Shown here: positions 23,930 through 35,874 of the stretch, piece after piece | Numbering within the stretch: the stretch's first letter is position 1 | Layout: every line of letters starts with the position of its first letter | Assembly (NCBI GenBank): GCA_031216445.1 | Contig: CM062200.1 | Location: 3,485,501 to 3,549,500, forward strand | From: Lateolabrax maculatus | Taxonomy: Eukaryota; Chordata; Actinopteri; Acropomatiformes; Lateolabracidae | Reading direction: 5' to 3' | DNA length: 64,000 bases | Translations under genes and position numbers: made by a program | Notes under the pieces: model-generated | Seen by the model: only the letters and a program-made list of their open reading frames with translations | The model's database searches: none | What the model was told of the DNA's origin: nothing

Positions 23930-24640
23930 CAGACTGAGTGGGCGGACATAAACGATGCACTACTAAGTAAACATCAGTCGTCTAATCGATGTTCACTCAG
24001 AATGCTGTGCGCAGTGTTTGGTCGGACGCTCTGCTTGTAAAACTGTTGAGGGATTTCCCTCCCTTTAATGTGATATTAGATATTCATGAGAAACGGATGC
24101 ATCTTATGCCACATTAAAATGGACGCCTGCAAACGGAAAACTATAGGGAAGAGAAATTATAGCTTCCCAGAGATTCCCAAATGGATACGCTCACTGCCTG
24201 ACAGGTAATTCAACATATCTGCTATTCAGACATAGTGTTGTTTGTGTAATTTGGATTAAAAGATGTCATGAATTCTCCTTATCTGCCTTCGTGAGTTGAT
24301 TAAATGATCATTTTTAAAGGGAGCATTGACAGCTTTCACAATACACCATCTCCGCTATACCTAATACAGGAATGATGGATAATATTGATCTGACATCGGC
24401 TGCCTGATATATCGTCCATTCCTGTAATTTGTCCACATTTTCGTCCTTGGCTGACAATAATGTGGATGGATGTTTAATATTTAATATGCAGGACTGGGGT
24501 AATGTAGCCGCTGGCCCCCAGAGCCAAACCTCTTTCCTCTTCCTGTGCTGCTGCTGACTTGGCAGGATGTCCTCAGCCACTTAGCCACTCTATTACCACT
24601 AAACAGCTTTCGAGGCCCGTTTCTTTCAAAGGATGCACAC
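23930..24640. other. Candidate conserved non-coding region, possible short exon
   Basis: Unique sequence rich in ATTAGATATTCATGAG-, TGCCACATTAAAA- and TTTAATATTTAATATGC-type words, typical of vertebrate conserved elements. Within it, an ATG at 24119 opens 28 codons plus 2 bases (start MDACKRKT) to CAG|GTAATT at 24204, a usable but weak donor. The peptide is not recognised. An enhancer is the more likely reading. Confidence 0.3.
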
Positions 24641-26140
24641 AACAGTGGTCAAGTTCACATACGTACACACTGCACATTTAAAATTGGACAGATAGAAAAA
24701 CTTTGGTGCACTGGTACACACAAGGGTTTAAGGTTCGATTTGGAAAGTGGTTGAGACACTTTTGTCAGGGGAAAAGTTAAAAGTTTTTCATTGCATTTCC
24801 TGCCATTCTACACAGTAGACTGTAAGATAACATTACAGCTCACAGGTTAAATGCTGACCTGGACACTTTCTCTTTTCTCTGCCTGGACTGGACTCTGTTG
24901 CTCTCTCTCTCTCAGTGTCTGCCTCTATCTCTCTCTGATGCATGTGTTGAAGACCACTATGAATCTGGTCTTGCATATGGGATGAATTGCTTTTTAACAA
25001 TTACCTCAGAAGGATGTCAATGAGATAACAATAGTCTATCTCTCTCTGACACCTTAGAATGAGCAATGGGAGAAACTGGTTTAAAACAATCAGAATCAGA
25101 AGGAGGTTTTCTTTGAGGAAACATCACAGCTCATAGTGCAAATTTTTACCTTTTCACTCCTCTTTTCTTACCCTGCCTGGCCTGGGCTTTCTCCTTTTCT
25201 TATTCTGTCTCGCTCTCTGTGTTAACAACAAAGCTTATAGAAAATGAATGGAGCGCCTAATTTTTTATACAAGTTATGAAAATGAAGGGAACTTCTGCTT
25301 TACAATACAACATTAGATAATAAGTTCACTCCCCAAGCATGGGCTTACTGGCAAGTGTTATTTTCTGATGGATGTAACGCAAGTGAGCCAACTCAGCCTT
25401 TTACCACACAGTTACTTATTTTACCAAGAAATAATGTCTCTCTTTTTCTTGACGTCCATGATGATAATCCAGACGACTGAATTAAGAGGAAATATGGCAG
25501 GAGGTTCAATCAGTAAATAATTAGTTGTGATTTAAGAACAGTAACCCTGTAGCCACAGATGGGATTTGAAACTGGGACAGACAGAATAGCAAATCCTGGA
25601 AGAATGACTAATGCTCCTCTTGTGCGGCCAACAAGTTTAATGCCAACATGAGAAGAACAAGAACTGTTAATGTTTGCCGAGTCAAAAGTAATTGCACAAA
25701 ATCACTCCAGAGCACATCCTGTAACAAGATTTAGTTTTCTGGTTATCTGTTAATGTTAGGTAAGTATACTAGCAACTAGTATAATGTTAATATACCTAAC
25801 TATTTTTGTTATTCTGTTTTTTTCTTTGGTTGAGTTAACCCTTCACAGAGCCAATGGAAATTATATTTGATTCAAACACATATGCAATTAATATCAAATT
25901 AGTGGCAGGGACAATTTTTGGTTATCAGAAAAGTGGATCATACCTACCATAAATTAGGGCCATGGGTAAAACGTTGGCTTTAAAGCAACAAATGTCCCCT
26001 TTAATTTATTGTAATTTATGGAGACACCTTTGGTGTTACACAGTAATTGCTATATGTACATGAAACGCTCCTTGTTGAATCATCAGTACAAAGATGAGCA
26101 ACTGTGTTAAGTGCAACACACACAAGCCAGGTTGCAGTGT
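24641..26140. other. Gene-free DNA
   Basis: CT-rich scraps at 24898-24940 and a unique block at 25420-25740 with homeodomain-like cores. A nested inverted repeat lies at 25755-25800. No exon supported. Confidence 0.45.
25755..25800. repeat. Nested pair of 8-bp inverted repeats
   Basis: GTTAGGTA (25755-25762) pairs with TACCTAAC (25793-25800), and inside it TATACTAG (25765-25772) pairs with CTAGTATA (25776-25783) across a 3-base loop. The whole can fold as one stem with an asymmetric bulge. Confidence 0.85.
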
Positions 26141-26168
26141 GGGGGGGGGGGGGGGGGGGGGGGGGGGG
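26141..26168. repeat. 28-base homopolymeric G run
   Basis: Twenty-eight consecutive G on the plus strand. Such a tract can form G-quadruplexes and is unstable in replication and sequencing, so the exact length is unreliable. Confidence 0.95.
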
Positions 26169-26557
26169 CTAAATTGCTGCATTTCTGAAGAGTTGACGTG
26201 CATTGTTGCTGGGAAACAGGACAATGGCATATCCTGACGAGTTGTCACAGCGCTGACTGTATTCTTCACCATAATACCAGTGGCTGAGACTCCTGGGCAT
26301 CATTTACAGCCATCTGTCATAACAGACTGAAGGAAGCACACATGATTTCACAGAAACAAGATTGAAATAATTAAAACAGACAATCATAACATAAAATTAT
26401 GGTCAGTTTATCCAGGAGACTCCTGTGTTTCCATGCTGTGATACAATTAAAGAAAACATTTCCTGCTGGTTTCAGCCATGTTGGCTTCGCCTGGTAATTT
26501 AAAAGGACATCATCTTAACAACAATAAACACTGTAAAAAAATAAAAATCAATCTTTA

Positions 26558-26564
<7 letters not shown>
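26169..26564. other. Gene-free DNA
   Basis: Ordinary AT-rich unique sequence between two simple repeats. Confidence 0.5.

Positions 26565-26599
<35 letters not shown>
26565..26599. repeat. (AC)n microsatellite
   Basis: About 35 bases of nearly perfect AC repeat followed by AGAGAG. Confidence 0.95.
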
Positions 26600-26602
<3 letters not shown>

Positions 26603-29379
26603 AGAACACCTGTAGACATACGCTGACCTCGGTATCTGACAAGGGTCACTTTGTGATATTAGGCAATAAAAACACCAAGGCTTCTGTGTGTGGCTGCAGA
26701 TCAGTGAAGCTTTGATTTTCTCACGTTGCCCTCTCTGGAATCATCTGTAGAGCCTGTAGTGCCAACAAAACCAATAAAAGGCGGCTAGAAATATCAGTGT
26801 GGGCTTTGCTCAGGAAAGAAGAGATATTGAAGATGGAGGATGAGGAGAATAACACCGGCTTTTAATGAATTGTCGGATTCTTTCTTCTGGAGCTGCTATG
26901 TGAAAGCTTAGGAGTAAAATGTTTGATTTTGGACCAGCTGGCATTTTCTCTAGCTGTGTCTGTTTCTGGGGTCGCTGGTATTTGGTGTGTGAGGGGCTTT
27001 ATTAGCAGGGAGCATGCATACAAAATGACAATTTTCTTAACAACACACAAAACAAACAAAAAAACACATGCACGGTCTTGTCTTTCATTTGTGAAAACCG
27101 ACTCACACACACCAAAAACTTTCTGCCAGGAAGCCGCTGCAAAAACTACGGGAATATTTGTTTTGCATTGGTAAAAAGGCAAAAAAGGCTGCACTGCTAT
27201 AAATGTGTGGCTCATACAATATGTATTTTAAAATATTCTGTTTCAGGCAATATGTGTTAATGTGAGAGGAGGGAATGGAAATTAATATAGATGATTACCT
27301 ACTAATTTATCATTGACCTGTGGCTGAACTGTCTGAAATTTAAAGAGCAACTTAACACAAGCTGAACATCTTGTTTTCTTTTTACCTGCAGTTGCGTCTA
27401 CGCTTCTCAGTGATGCAGTGATGTACTCCAGAGTGTCAGTACACCCTGACATCACCGCTGGGTGCGGTCAGGGAAGTGACGTAAAACTTTCAACCAGAGA
27501 GGGCAGTAAAGCACCGTTTTCCAGCCTGATATTGAGTTAGTCCTTCAACCTGTGTGAAAAGCAGAAGTAAAATCTGCAGCACTGTTTTATCGAGGGAGAG
27601 AGAGAGAGAGACAGGGAGTGATTAGAAGGCCTTGGTCTGTCTTTAGAGGGCTAACAGCTCAAACAATGAAAACATTTCTGTGTCAATGGGAAATAATATT
27701 GCAGCATGAGTATACAGTTAAAAAAGGCCTTTTACAGGAGCTCCGTGTTCAGCACCACAGCACAAGACAAAAGAGCACCAATGCAACGGTCATTTTTAAT
27801 TGGCTGTTTCCCTCTGTGGCCTTCTGACTTCTGATAGATCCCAGCAGGTCCAGTCTAATGTGATATAATTAAAGCAGCCAATTTTAGACAGGCCTATTAT
27901 TTTCTTTTTTCCATAGTTTTAAGAACTAGGTATTAAGCACACTAAAGGAATATCAATGTTTTAATAGCTACCAAAAATCCCCCAACGCCAGCCTTTTTTA
28001 ATATTCAGCCATTAGTTTCTGTTGAGCTGACAATATGAGTTAACAAAATTTAGCTATTTAACTAATATCTCCACACATAAAATGTAGACATAATAATAAT
28101 AATGCACAATCTTTGTCCAAAAAGGGTCTTTTCTTTTAACAATATTCACATTAGGCAGCAGAGAATACAGACATGCACAACATATGTCTTTGACAGCACA
28201 ACATCAGGTCTGATTTCGCTGCATTTTATGCAAATCAGATGACCTGCCGCAGGGCTCATCTACATGTGTAGTTTTAGTAAGTACCCAGCTAAATTAAAAA
28301 AAGCGGTCTTGCAAAATGTTGCAACTCTGATGGAAATCTAATCTGCAGGAAATATTGTCTAGTGTCTGCTTATTCCCTAACCATGCACCCTCATCTGCTC
28401 CTTTTTGTTTGACCTTCTTGCTCCCTCTTTTTCTTTTTTCTTTCTTGCTCTCTTTCTCTTCAAGATGATTTACACTTGGACATTAGTCAGCCACAGGGAT
28501 GCTCTCAGTCCCTTCTCTAATCACTTACTGGAGCTGCTCCAGAGCAATGGGCCTGCATGCCACCAGCCTTTTAAAATGTCTGCATTGCAGGAGAGCCAGA
28601 GAGCTGGAGAAAGAGAGAAATGGAGAGATGTGAGGGAGGTGAATTTACAGTACGTGTGACGGGAAAATGGGTGTTTTTTTCTCTTTGGCAGACTGACATT
28701 TCATTGGTGTGATTGGAGAGAGATGCAGCAGCAAGGGTTAGGATCCGCGCCAAGAATAGAAGCTTTAGACAGTGTGTGATGGAGGCTCAGGCTGTGCCAG
28801 GAGTCTGCAGCAGTGCCGGTAAAGAAACACATCAGCAGCATAGAGTATGCAGCATATTGTGTATATATATTTCTCTGTAATGGAAACACACACAGAGAGT
28901 GGAAAAGAAATAGACCTGAGGTTCATGGTTGGGCAATATGATAAAACAGACAAAAGAAATGAGTTTTCCGACGTTAGCAAACCCTTTTATACATCTGGTT
29001 CTATTAGGTCATTGTGGTAAATGTTACAAATTAATGAGCAGGACTGCTTTATTGGATTAACATGATTTTTTGAATTAATGCGATGGCGTACCACGATTTT
29101 TCAGGCATTTATTTCATTGGCTTAGACAAAAACAGACATTCCCATGAGGTTATTTCATCGATAAAGTTTTAATTTCCAGAAAATGTACAAATTTTTTTGT
29201 ATATTATCCATTACCATTATCCTTCAGGTGGGTTGGTGTCAGTCTCAATTAATCTCTTAACCATTGCACTTATAGTCCATGTTTGTCCAGCAGATTAGAA
29301 TAAACCATAAACTTTCAAATAACCGCTGCATTTCTAAAACCCTTTGTTTTTCTTTCTGTTGCCACAAGTCTCCAAGCTG
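26600..29379. other. Gene-free DNA
   Basis: Short GA run at 27597-27612. The section 27395-27550 is unique and GC-richer. Several open frames overlap, but none has codon structure or splice context that I can support. Confidence 0.45.
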
Positions 29380-29385
29380 TGTCAG

Positions 29386-29465
29386 TTTTTCTTTCTTTCT
29401 TTCTTTGTGGCAGATTGTGATTTGTGATTTTGGGCTATATAAATTCAATTTGACTTGACTTGACT
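29386..29465 (+). mobile_element. LINE-like 3' end fragment
   Basis: A (TTTC)n tract is followed by ATTGTGATTTGTGATTTTGG, then GCTATATAAATTCAATTTG and a TTGACTTGACT tail. A terminus of the form GTGATTTTGGGCTATATAAATA plus a short TTGAN repeat is what I recall for the 3' ends of fish L2/CR1-type LINEs. Only the extreme 3' end is legible here. Confidence 0.5.
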
Positions 29466-30462
29466 GATATGATATATAATTACCACACTAAGAAGGACAT
29501 TTTATCCATATTGCCCATCTCTACTGAAGCTTATCATCCAACAAAAATGCAATTATTTTAAAAATACAACAATTTCATTACTTATGTCAAATGTAAAATG
29601 GGACTTATTTTATTTTGGAGGTAAAAAAAGTTGGCCATGAAGAAGGAGAAGTAAGGTCAGTGGGTAAAAAGAAGAAAAAAGAGAAACGCTTGAGTGAGCA
29701 AAAGGAGGTTAGAGCACAACAGGGCCTGACTGTACCACACTGTGCACAGGCATGACCTGTTAACACACTGGGCCCACTATCTGCTCTGAGGCGCTGATCC
29801 TTTATTTCTCAGGGTAGCGCACACCAGGAGCCTCCGACAATTCAATGTCACCAATTTCTAAAATGTCAACGAAGAGTATATACCATAGTGTCTGGTTTTC
29901 CCCTAATTTCTATAAGGATGTGTATCACACAAAACAAACTGCGATTTAATCAGTGCAACAGCAATTTGATGTGCAGTTTACGCTCTGTGGTTTCTTCTGA
30001 GATACACTTTCTTAAAAATAAGTGAGTGAATCATCTCAGTGAGTATTGCATGTCTTTGTGGTGTATAGTTCTTGCATTTGGCATTCACCCTACTATATGT
30101 TTATTTTGACCCAAAGTGTTCATTTCATGGTATATTTGATGATAATAAATGAAATCTCAGTTGGAATCGCTGAGAGCTCAACAAGGGAACACTTCCCAAA
30201 AACAAAGACATTTGGTTTGGCAGCAGCACACATGAGAAATTAAAGCTCACGGTTTTCCTGCTCGCATACCTCTACGGCTTTTCCTCCTCTGCTTTCAGTG
30301 TCTTGTTTTCTCAGGCTTGTGTGGAATAAGAGACATCTGGGGAGAAATGGGTGCAGGGCAAACCTAGAGATGTAGCAGCAGAGGCTGTGTTTGTCTTGGG
30401 TTCAGGCTGTAGATGAGCTTTTTGACAGCTGTGCTTCCAGGCATGAGACATGATAAGCAGTG
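29466..30462. other. Gene-free DNA
   Basis: AT-rich unique sequence, no exon or repeat family recognised. Confidence 0.5.
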
Positions 30463-30581
30463 TTGAGCAAGTTGCTTTCAAAATGTAATATATTACATAT
30501 TACTAGTGACTTACAAACGACTGTCTGTGTAGAGTAAAGCGTTACTGATCACACAACTTTTGCGTTACTTTCACCAAAATA
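30463..30581 (+). mobile_element. Left part of a hAT-like miniature element
   Basis: CAGTGTTGAGCAAGTTGCTT, ATGTAATATATTACATATTAC and repeated GCGTTACT(T) words match the family with CAGTGTTGGG termini and many GTTACTTT motifs, widespread in fish. It breaks off where rRNA-like sequence begins; the other terminus was not found after it. Confidence 0.55.
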
Positions 30582-30583
30582 AC

Positions 30584-30870
30584 CACACCGCCCTTTGCTA
30601 CTACCGACTGGATGGTTTAGTGAGGTTCTCGGAGAAGACAATCGACTTTGACTAGGGGAAGTAAAAGTTCTAACAAGGAGGGATCATTACCGGCGGAGTC
30701 GGGTCCCGGTCCGTTTGCTCGGGCCTCGACCTTGCTCTCTCTGTTTCCCTCCCTGCTTGTTTCTTCGGGCGGGTCTCCCGAGGCGTCCTTAGTTTCCTTG
30801 GCCTCTCGTCGGCCTGTCTGGGGCGGCAGTAACCCTTGAGCTCCAACCGGGCCTCCCCCCCCACCCAGAG
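30584..30870 (+). pseudogene. Nuclear rRNA fragment: 18S 3' end plus ITS1
   Basis: From 30584 the sequence follows the last part of vertebrate 18S rRNA: ACACCGCCC, CTACTACCGACTGGATGG, TTTAGTGAGG, GAGAAGACAATCGA, GGAAGTAAAAG and AACAAGG, then GGATCATTACCGG, the 18S/ITS1 junction. The variable stem after GTGAGG and the segment containing TTTCCGTAGGTGAACCTGCG are deleted, and point changes are present (AAAGTTCTAAC for AAAGTCGTAAC). The GC-rich remainder to about 30870 (CGGGTCCCGG, TTCGGGCGGGTCTCCCGAGG) is best explained as ITS1. This is a dispersed, dead rDNA copy, not a functional array. Confidence 0.85.
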
Positions 30871-32930
30871 GATTATCTTTTATGATTTGTGATAAAGATT
30901 CCAATGAGGGACACTGTAGTTACAGTATATGGCACGTTGCACGTCTTAGGGCACTTTGCTGTCTTTTTGGTCACCCACCCTACATTGTATGACTCCCCAA
31001 AAATTACATTTAGAAAAGTATTTGAAAAAAAATTCAAAAAAATAACAAATAAAAGGAAGGAGGTGCTTCCAAATATGTCAATTTTCTTTCCCCCTGTGCA
31101 ATAAGGAGAACGTGGTCTTTTCGTTAAGAAAATTCATCTGTGAATCTTTGCATATTAGTTGGTGCTGAAAGCTTGACGTATTGGCGGCTACTCATGGGTT
31201 TGGAGAGCAGCTGTAGCTGGCAAGAAAACCAGTAACATGACAGTGACCCTGGAACATGGTAGAGGTTACAATGTTTTACCTACTACTTTACTTCGAGATG
31301 ATGATGTGATCTTTCATCAAGAATTATTTAAACAGGCGTGATTCACATCCTCATCGTTCACATAAAATAAAGGAATTTGGAGATAGTCTAGACAGTATGC
31401 AGGTTTTTCTTGGCTTTTGATAAGGTCCTACTTGTCTGTGTGCTGACTAGTCCGACAATTGGCAGTGTAATTGTTTGACTGCCCCGTCTCCTGTCATCAT
31501 TGACAGATGCATTACACGTTGTACCGAAAAAGGAATAAAGCTTTCAGCTGCAGAGAACACTTTTCAATCATGGCCACTCCAGAACAAACTAACCCATCTT
31601 CCCAAGGGCTCTTTTATGTCCAACTCACAGGACCTCAGCAATCACCAAGCCAGCAGATCTTCCCTTATCCAGAACACAAAGGCTTGTTGAGGTCTCAGTG
31701 AGACAGAGGCAGCCATCAAAGTAACACACCAGCTTCATCCATTTGTTGAGAGATCAGACTTTGCAGGAAAAATAAGGTGATTATGTTGTAGCTTTCTTGT
31801 AATGGGGTTTACTTTTGTGTTTTAGCAGATTAAAAGCAGTGCAAAGTGATGTTCAGAGCGCACTGCAGACAACAGCAACAGCTCCAGCACTCTTGCATGA
31901 GACTCCATAACAAGCTGAAATCAAACCCTTGTTGCCACCTGTTTTCACCTGGTACTAACACACTCCCACAAAGCACAGAAAATGGTTTTCTGAATCCCCT
32001 TTGTGTTGTAGAAAAAGAAAACCTGTTTGTAACTTCTAGTGTTGGTATTTACACCTTGGCCTCAGTATGGCTTTGGGGGCTGTGCAGTATTCTTTTGTTT
32101 TTAGGCACGCTCAGTAAATACAAGCATATCCATGTCTGCTCATAATGTTCCTCCTACCCTGTTCCATGCCTTCATACTGGTTATTAAAAATACACTATGA
32201 ATACACCATTTTTTAGCTCTTGAGCATTTTTGTGCATTTTTGTGCAGTTTCATGTTCGATTTTGTTAGATTGCACGAAGCCAGTGTGATTGAAAATGTGA
32301 TTTGGGAACTATAAGTACAAAACTGAGCGTGAATTAGAGAAAGAAACCAGATTTTTCATAGGTCATCAAAGACATTGTTCATTATTTATTTGTATGAGGA
32401 CACATTTTTACAGTCTGTATTGTCTTCTGTATCAGTTTAAAATCACTCTCAGTTCAGAATAATTATTACAAATCTTGGCACAGGAGCTGATATTTTGATG
32501 TCAATTTTGAATTAAAACATTGCATCAATAACCCCTAAAGTATACAGTCCACTGTAATGTTTTTGGTTTATTATTTTATTTTATACAAGCAGCCGAAAGC
32601 AGTTCTTGTCAATAGGAATTATCTAGGCAAGTGTGTCCTTCAGGTTCTTCCAAGTGATTCTGTTCTTTACAGCAACATTTTCTTAGTTAATCATTTATTC
32701 CTTGATCTACTTGTGTTTATTGATTTGCTTTGCTTCTTGAAAGGAGGAAGGAAGTTGAAACTGTGGCAACATGTTTGTAATTCTCAAAAATTCATATTTT
32801 CCAGGGGACAAAGAGAACTGTTGACCAAGTTTTCTTGTAATTAAAAAAATGCCCAGAACCAGAACTCTTAAACGAAATCTGACATTTTGAGACTAAAGTT
32901 GTAATGTTATGTATGTTATATATGTGAGGT
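30871..32930. other. Gene-free DNA
   Basis: AT-rich unique sequence after the rDNA fragment. Open frames at 31475-32145 lack splice context and similarity that I recognise. Confidence 0.5.
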
Positions 32931-32962
32931 TATGTATGTATGTATGTATGTATGTATGTATA
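32931..32962. repeat. (TATG)n microsatellite
   Basis: About 30 bases of TATG repeat, preceded by related degenerate TATGT units from 32907. Confidence 0.9.
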
Positions 32963-33616
32963 TAGCATAATCTGAGATATACAGTTACTTATTTTCCTTT
33001 AGAATTAAATACACGTCATTTTTATTATGATTTTATCCAAAAATCTCTTTATAGTCATATTATGTTTTTCTTCTTGAAAATGAATGAAACTATTTTATTC
33101 ATAACATTATGGCTTTTTCGCTCAAAATATTTCTTTTTTGAATGTTCTTTCCTCCCAACATTAGCCCTAATACTCCATTGTCTCCAAAAATCTTCAACAA
33201 CTTTGCAAAATGAGATCTTTGAAACACGTCATGAAGACAAACATCTTAAGGTTTCAAACAGGTTCCCCACTGCAGTGAGCCCGATGGCCTGAAGTGCATA
33301 AACATGAGCACCAGGGCGGCTTAGGACGCAAATGGGAGGATTTTTCTGATTCATTTCACAGCTGCTGTGAACATGGAGGTAGGAAGTCTTTTTTAGAGGA
33401 CACGTACTCATTTTGTTCTCCTTCGCCATGCATATTGAGCAGTACTTATCAGCCTCCGTGCTGTGGTAAATCCTCTGCACCTGCAGTGTCAGTCTCCAAG
33501 AGACTCCGGTGGAGCAGAGCTTTGATCCTCCGTGCCGTCAAATCAGCACAGCCAGCGACCTTGTTTTTAGTCGGCTAGTGTTGTTATGAATATGATGAAT
33601 TACATTTACTGCATAG

Positions 33617-33618
<2 letters not shown>
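32963..33618. other. Gene-free DNA
   Basis: 33270-33580 is GC-richer, with short open frames on both strands and no recognised protein. Confidence 0.45.

Positions 33619-33668
<50 letters not shown>
33619..33668. repeat. (TG)n microsatellite
   Basis: Fifty bases of perfect TG repeat, among the longest in the window. Confidence 0.98.
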
Positions 33669-33669
<1 letters not shown>

Positions 33670-33849
33670 CCTCTGCACTAAGAATATGTAAACAGTAACA
33701 TTCACCATAGAGAGCTAAACGTGCCTAATAGTTTGTTGGCTGTTACTACAAACTTTTAAGGTGTTCAGATGTGTGTGTGGTTAAGGAGAAATCATAAAAG
33801 AGTGTGTTGTGATGTTTTAAGGTACACAGTTCTTTACTCTAGTTCGTTA

Positions 33850-34105
33850 TAGAGCTGCAACTAACATTTATTCTCATTATAAACCAGTTAAATGTAGTTT
33901 TTAGTTAGTTGATTAATCGTCTATATCATGTCCGAAAATTGTAAAATGATGCCCATCACAAGTTCCCACAGCCCAAGGTGACGTCTTGAAATGTTATATT
34001 TGTCTGACCAACAGTCCAAAATCCAAAGATATTCAATATACAACGATGTACAACAGAGAAAATCAGCAAATTCTCACATACGAGGAGCTGGAAGCAGAGA
34101 CTGCT
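33850..34105 (+). mobile_element. hAT-like miniature element (GCTGCAACTAAC type), partial
   Basis: It starts TAGAGCTGCAACTAAC and contains GATTAATCGTCTAT, CACAGCCCAAGGTGACGTCT, AAAGATATTCAATATACA and GAGGAGCTGGAAGCAGAGA in the family order. The right terminus is replaced by the element at 34141. Other copies are 63640-63920 (right end present), 56035-56175, 58735-58830 and 7594-7645. Confidence 0.75.
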
Positions 34106-34140
34106 TCACATATTCAATTGATAAATAGACTTTCATTTAT

Positions 34141-34350
34141 CCAATACTTTTGTACAACACACAAAATTATTGACATTCCCATCAGCCCGAGCTGTATTTT
34201 CAATTCTTTGATGGTGAACCTGGTGAACGTGATATCTGCTGAACATCAACATGTTAGCACTGTGAGGATGTTAGTGTGCTCACATGCTTAACATTTAACT
34301 CAAAACACCACGGTGCCTCAAGTGTATTCTCACAGAGCTGCTGGTTGTCT
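34141..34350 (+). mobile_element. Dispersed repeat (ACATCAGCATGTTAGCA type), copy 1
   Basis: TATTGACATTCCCATCAGCC, GATGGTGAACCTGGTGAACG, GAACATCAACATGTTAGCAC and CACAGAGCTGCTGG follow the order of a common percomorph repeat that carries GACATTCCCATCAGCC, CATCAGCATGTTAGCA and CTCACAGAGCTGCTAGCATG. Copy 2 is at 47090-47330. It abuts the hAT-like element on its left. Confidence 0.65.
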
Positions 34351-34696
34351 CAGCGAAACAACTTTCAACTTCACTTGTTTTGTTAATTACCCCAAAAATG
34401 TAAGTTGTTCATAAAAATGAATTACAGTGAGATGACATTGTTTCTGCTTAAAAACATGAGAAAAAAAAAAGTAAGAACAACTAGATCAATAAGCAAAATT
34501 GTAAATTTCTCCTGATTAATTGTTTAATCACTTGTGAGCTCCACTATTTATAGCCTGTGCTTGCACCTTCTAATCGGACTCTCCACGGTGCATTTCTGTT
34601 TGTGTATATGTGCTTTCCCTTGTGGGCTCAGCACAGCTAAAGAGTGTAGTGAGCTCCCTATAGGACACCACTTTACCCAGCCAATGCTCTGTCTCA
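34351..34696. other. Gene-free DNA
   Basis: Unique AT-rich sequence, no exon seen. Confidence 0.5.
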
Positions 34697-34724
34697 CTCA
34701 CACACACACACACACACACACACA
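34697..34724. repeat. (AC)n microsatellite
   Basis: About 28 bases of CA repeat followed by ATGCATGCAT. Confidence 0.95.
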
Positions 34725-35874
34725 TGCATGCATACTTGCAGGGACTGGAAATGTTCAGAATCTTCTTCACATCCATGCCAGCTCCCAGGCAGCTCGGCTG
34801 GCATGTGTTTGAGGCACGTTTTTTGCAGAACATACAGGCCTTGTAAGTGCTGCCAGGAGCTGGGTTTGCATGTGGGATCCTGACGCATTGCAGAGGGAAA
34901 CCAGTCTTGGACATGCCTCTGTCTTACAAACACACGTATTGTAGAGACAAATTAAACAGACATATATTCTCATGATTGTCTGTTATCGTGATCTCTCCCC
35001 ACTTGCCACTCAAACACTTGTGCACTCAGCCCATGTATTAGATTGCGCCATGCTCGGCAGAAGAAGAAAGGCGATAGCAGAGGGAATCTGGAGGCTGTAC
35101 GTTCTATCAAACGGCAACATTAGTATGCAGAGGAGCCCAGGAGCCAAACACAGGCAATCAAGATGCTTCTATAGCTGCTTGAAAAGAGATCAGGGCCACT
35201 TATAGGCTGATGGGATACGACCCCAAGTGTCCTTTGGGCTCGAAAGGCTATTTAGAACATTTACATGTAGGCTTATACTTAAAACATTTGAGATATTTCA
35301 GTGTCACCCACATGCAGAGTAACCAACTGGAACTGCAACAGATTAAGACATATTTTTCTACTTAGCCCTTCTGGTATGTAGCGATGCAGAAAGTTTAGCT
35401 TTTTCTGTGGTTATGTTTTGACACATCAGTATCTGAGATTGTTGCTTCCATCCCAAAGTAATGGAAGTGTTGAAAATTTGATTTATGGCGCCAAAAATAA
35501 AAAGAAATGTAAAATAAATATTCAGCAGAAATGTCGATTGATCCTGCATGTTTAAAACCAGTCAGAGATTCTTGAGGTTATACTGTAAAATATTTCCCTC
35601 AGAATAAAAAAGACCAAGTGGGTGTTTTTTCTTTGTAAGCATGAAAAGTTTGTATAATCTAATAATCATTTGATTATTTAGTTTATTGTTATACTGACTA
35701 TATATCAATATCAGAGAAAGACGATGTGATGATGAGATCCTGATGTGCATTTATTCTTCAGTGGAAAGGGTAATGCATTTTTGTTTGTTGAAGACAATGT
35801 ATTAAATTTTAATTTTAAATTTAGTTTCAAAAAGTGTGTCGCAAACCTGTTTCACTACAACTACTTCCTATCAA
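34725..35874. other. Gene-free DNA with enhancer-like section
   Basis: 35030-35225 is unique, GC-richer and without repeats, a weak conserved-element candidate. 35250-35740 is AT-rich with no features. Confidence 0.4.

Noticed and set aside
30617..30904. 95-codon minus-strand frame
   Set aside because: It is antisense to the 18S/ITS1 fragment; its Gly/Pro/Arg content comes from ITS1.
33619..33668. Microsatellites as CRISPR-like or structured arrays
   Set aside because: They are plain dinucleotide repeats without unique spacers, in vertebrate-type DNA.
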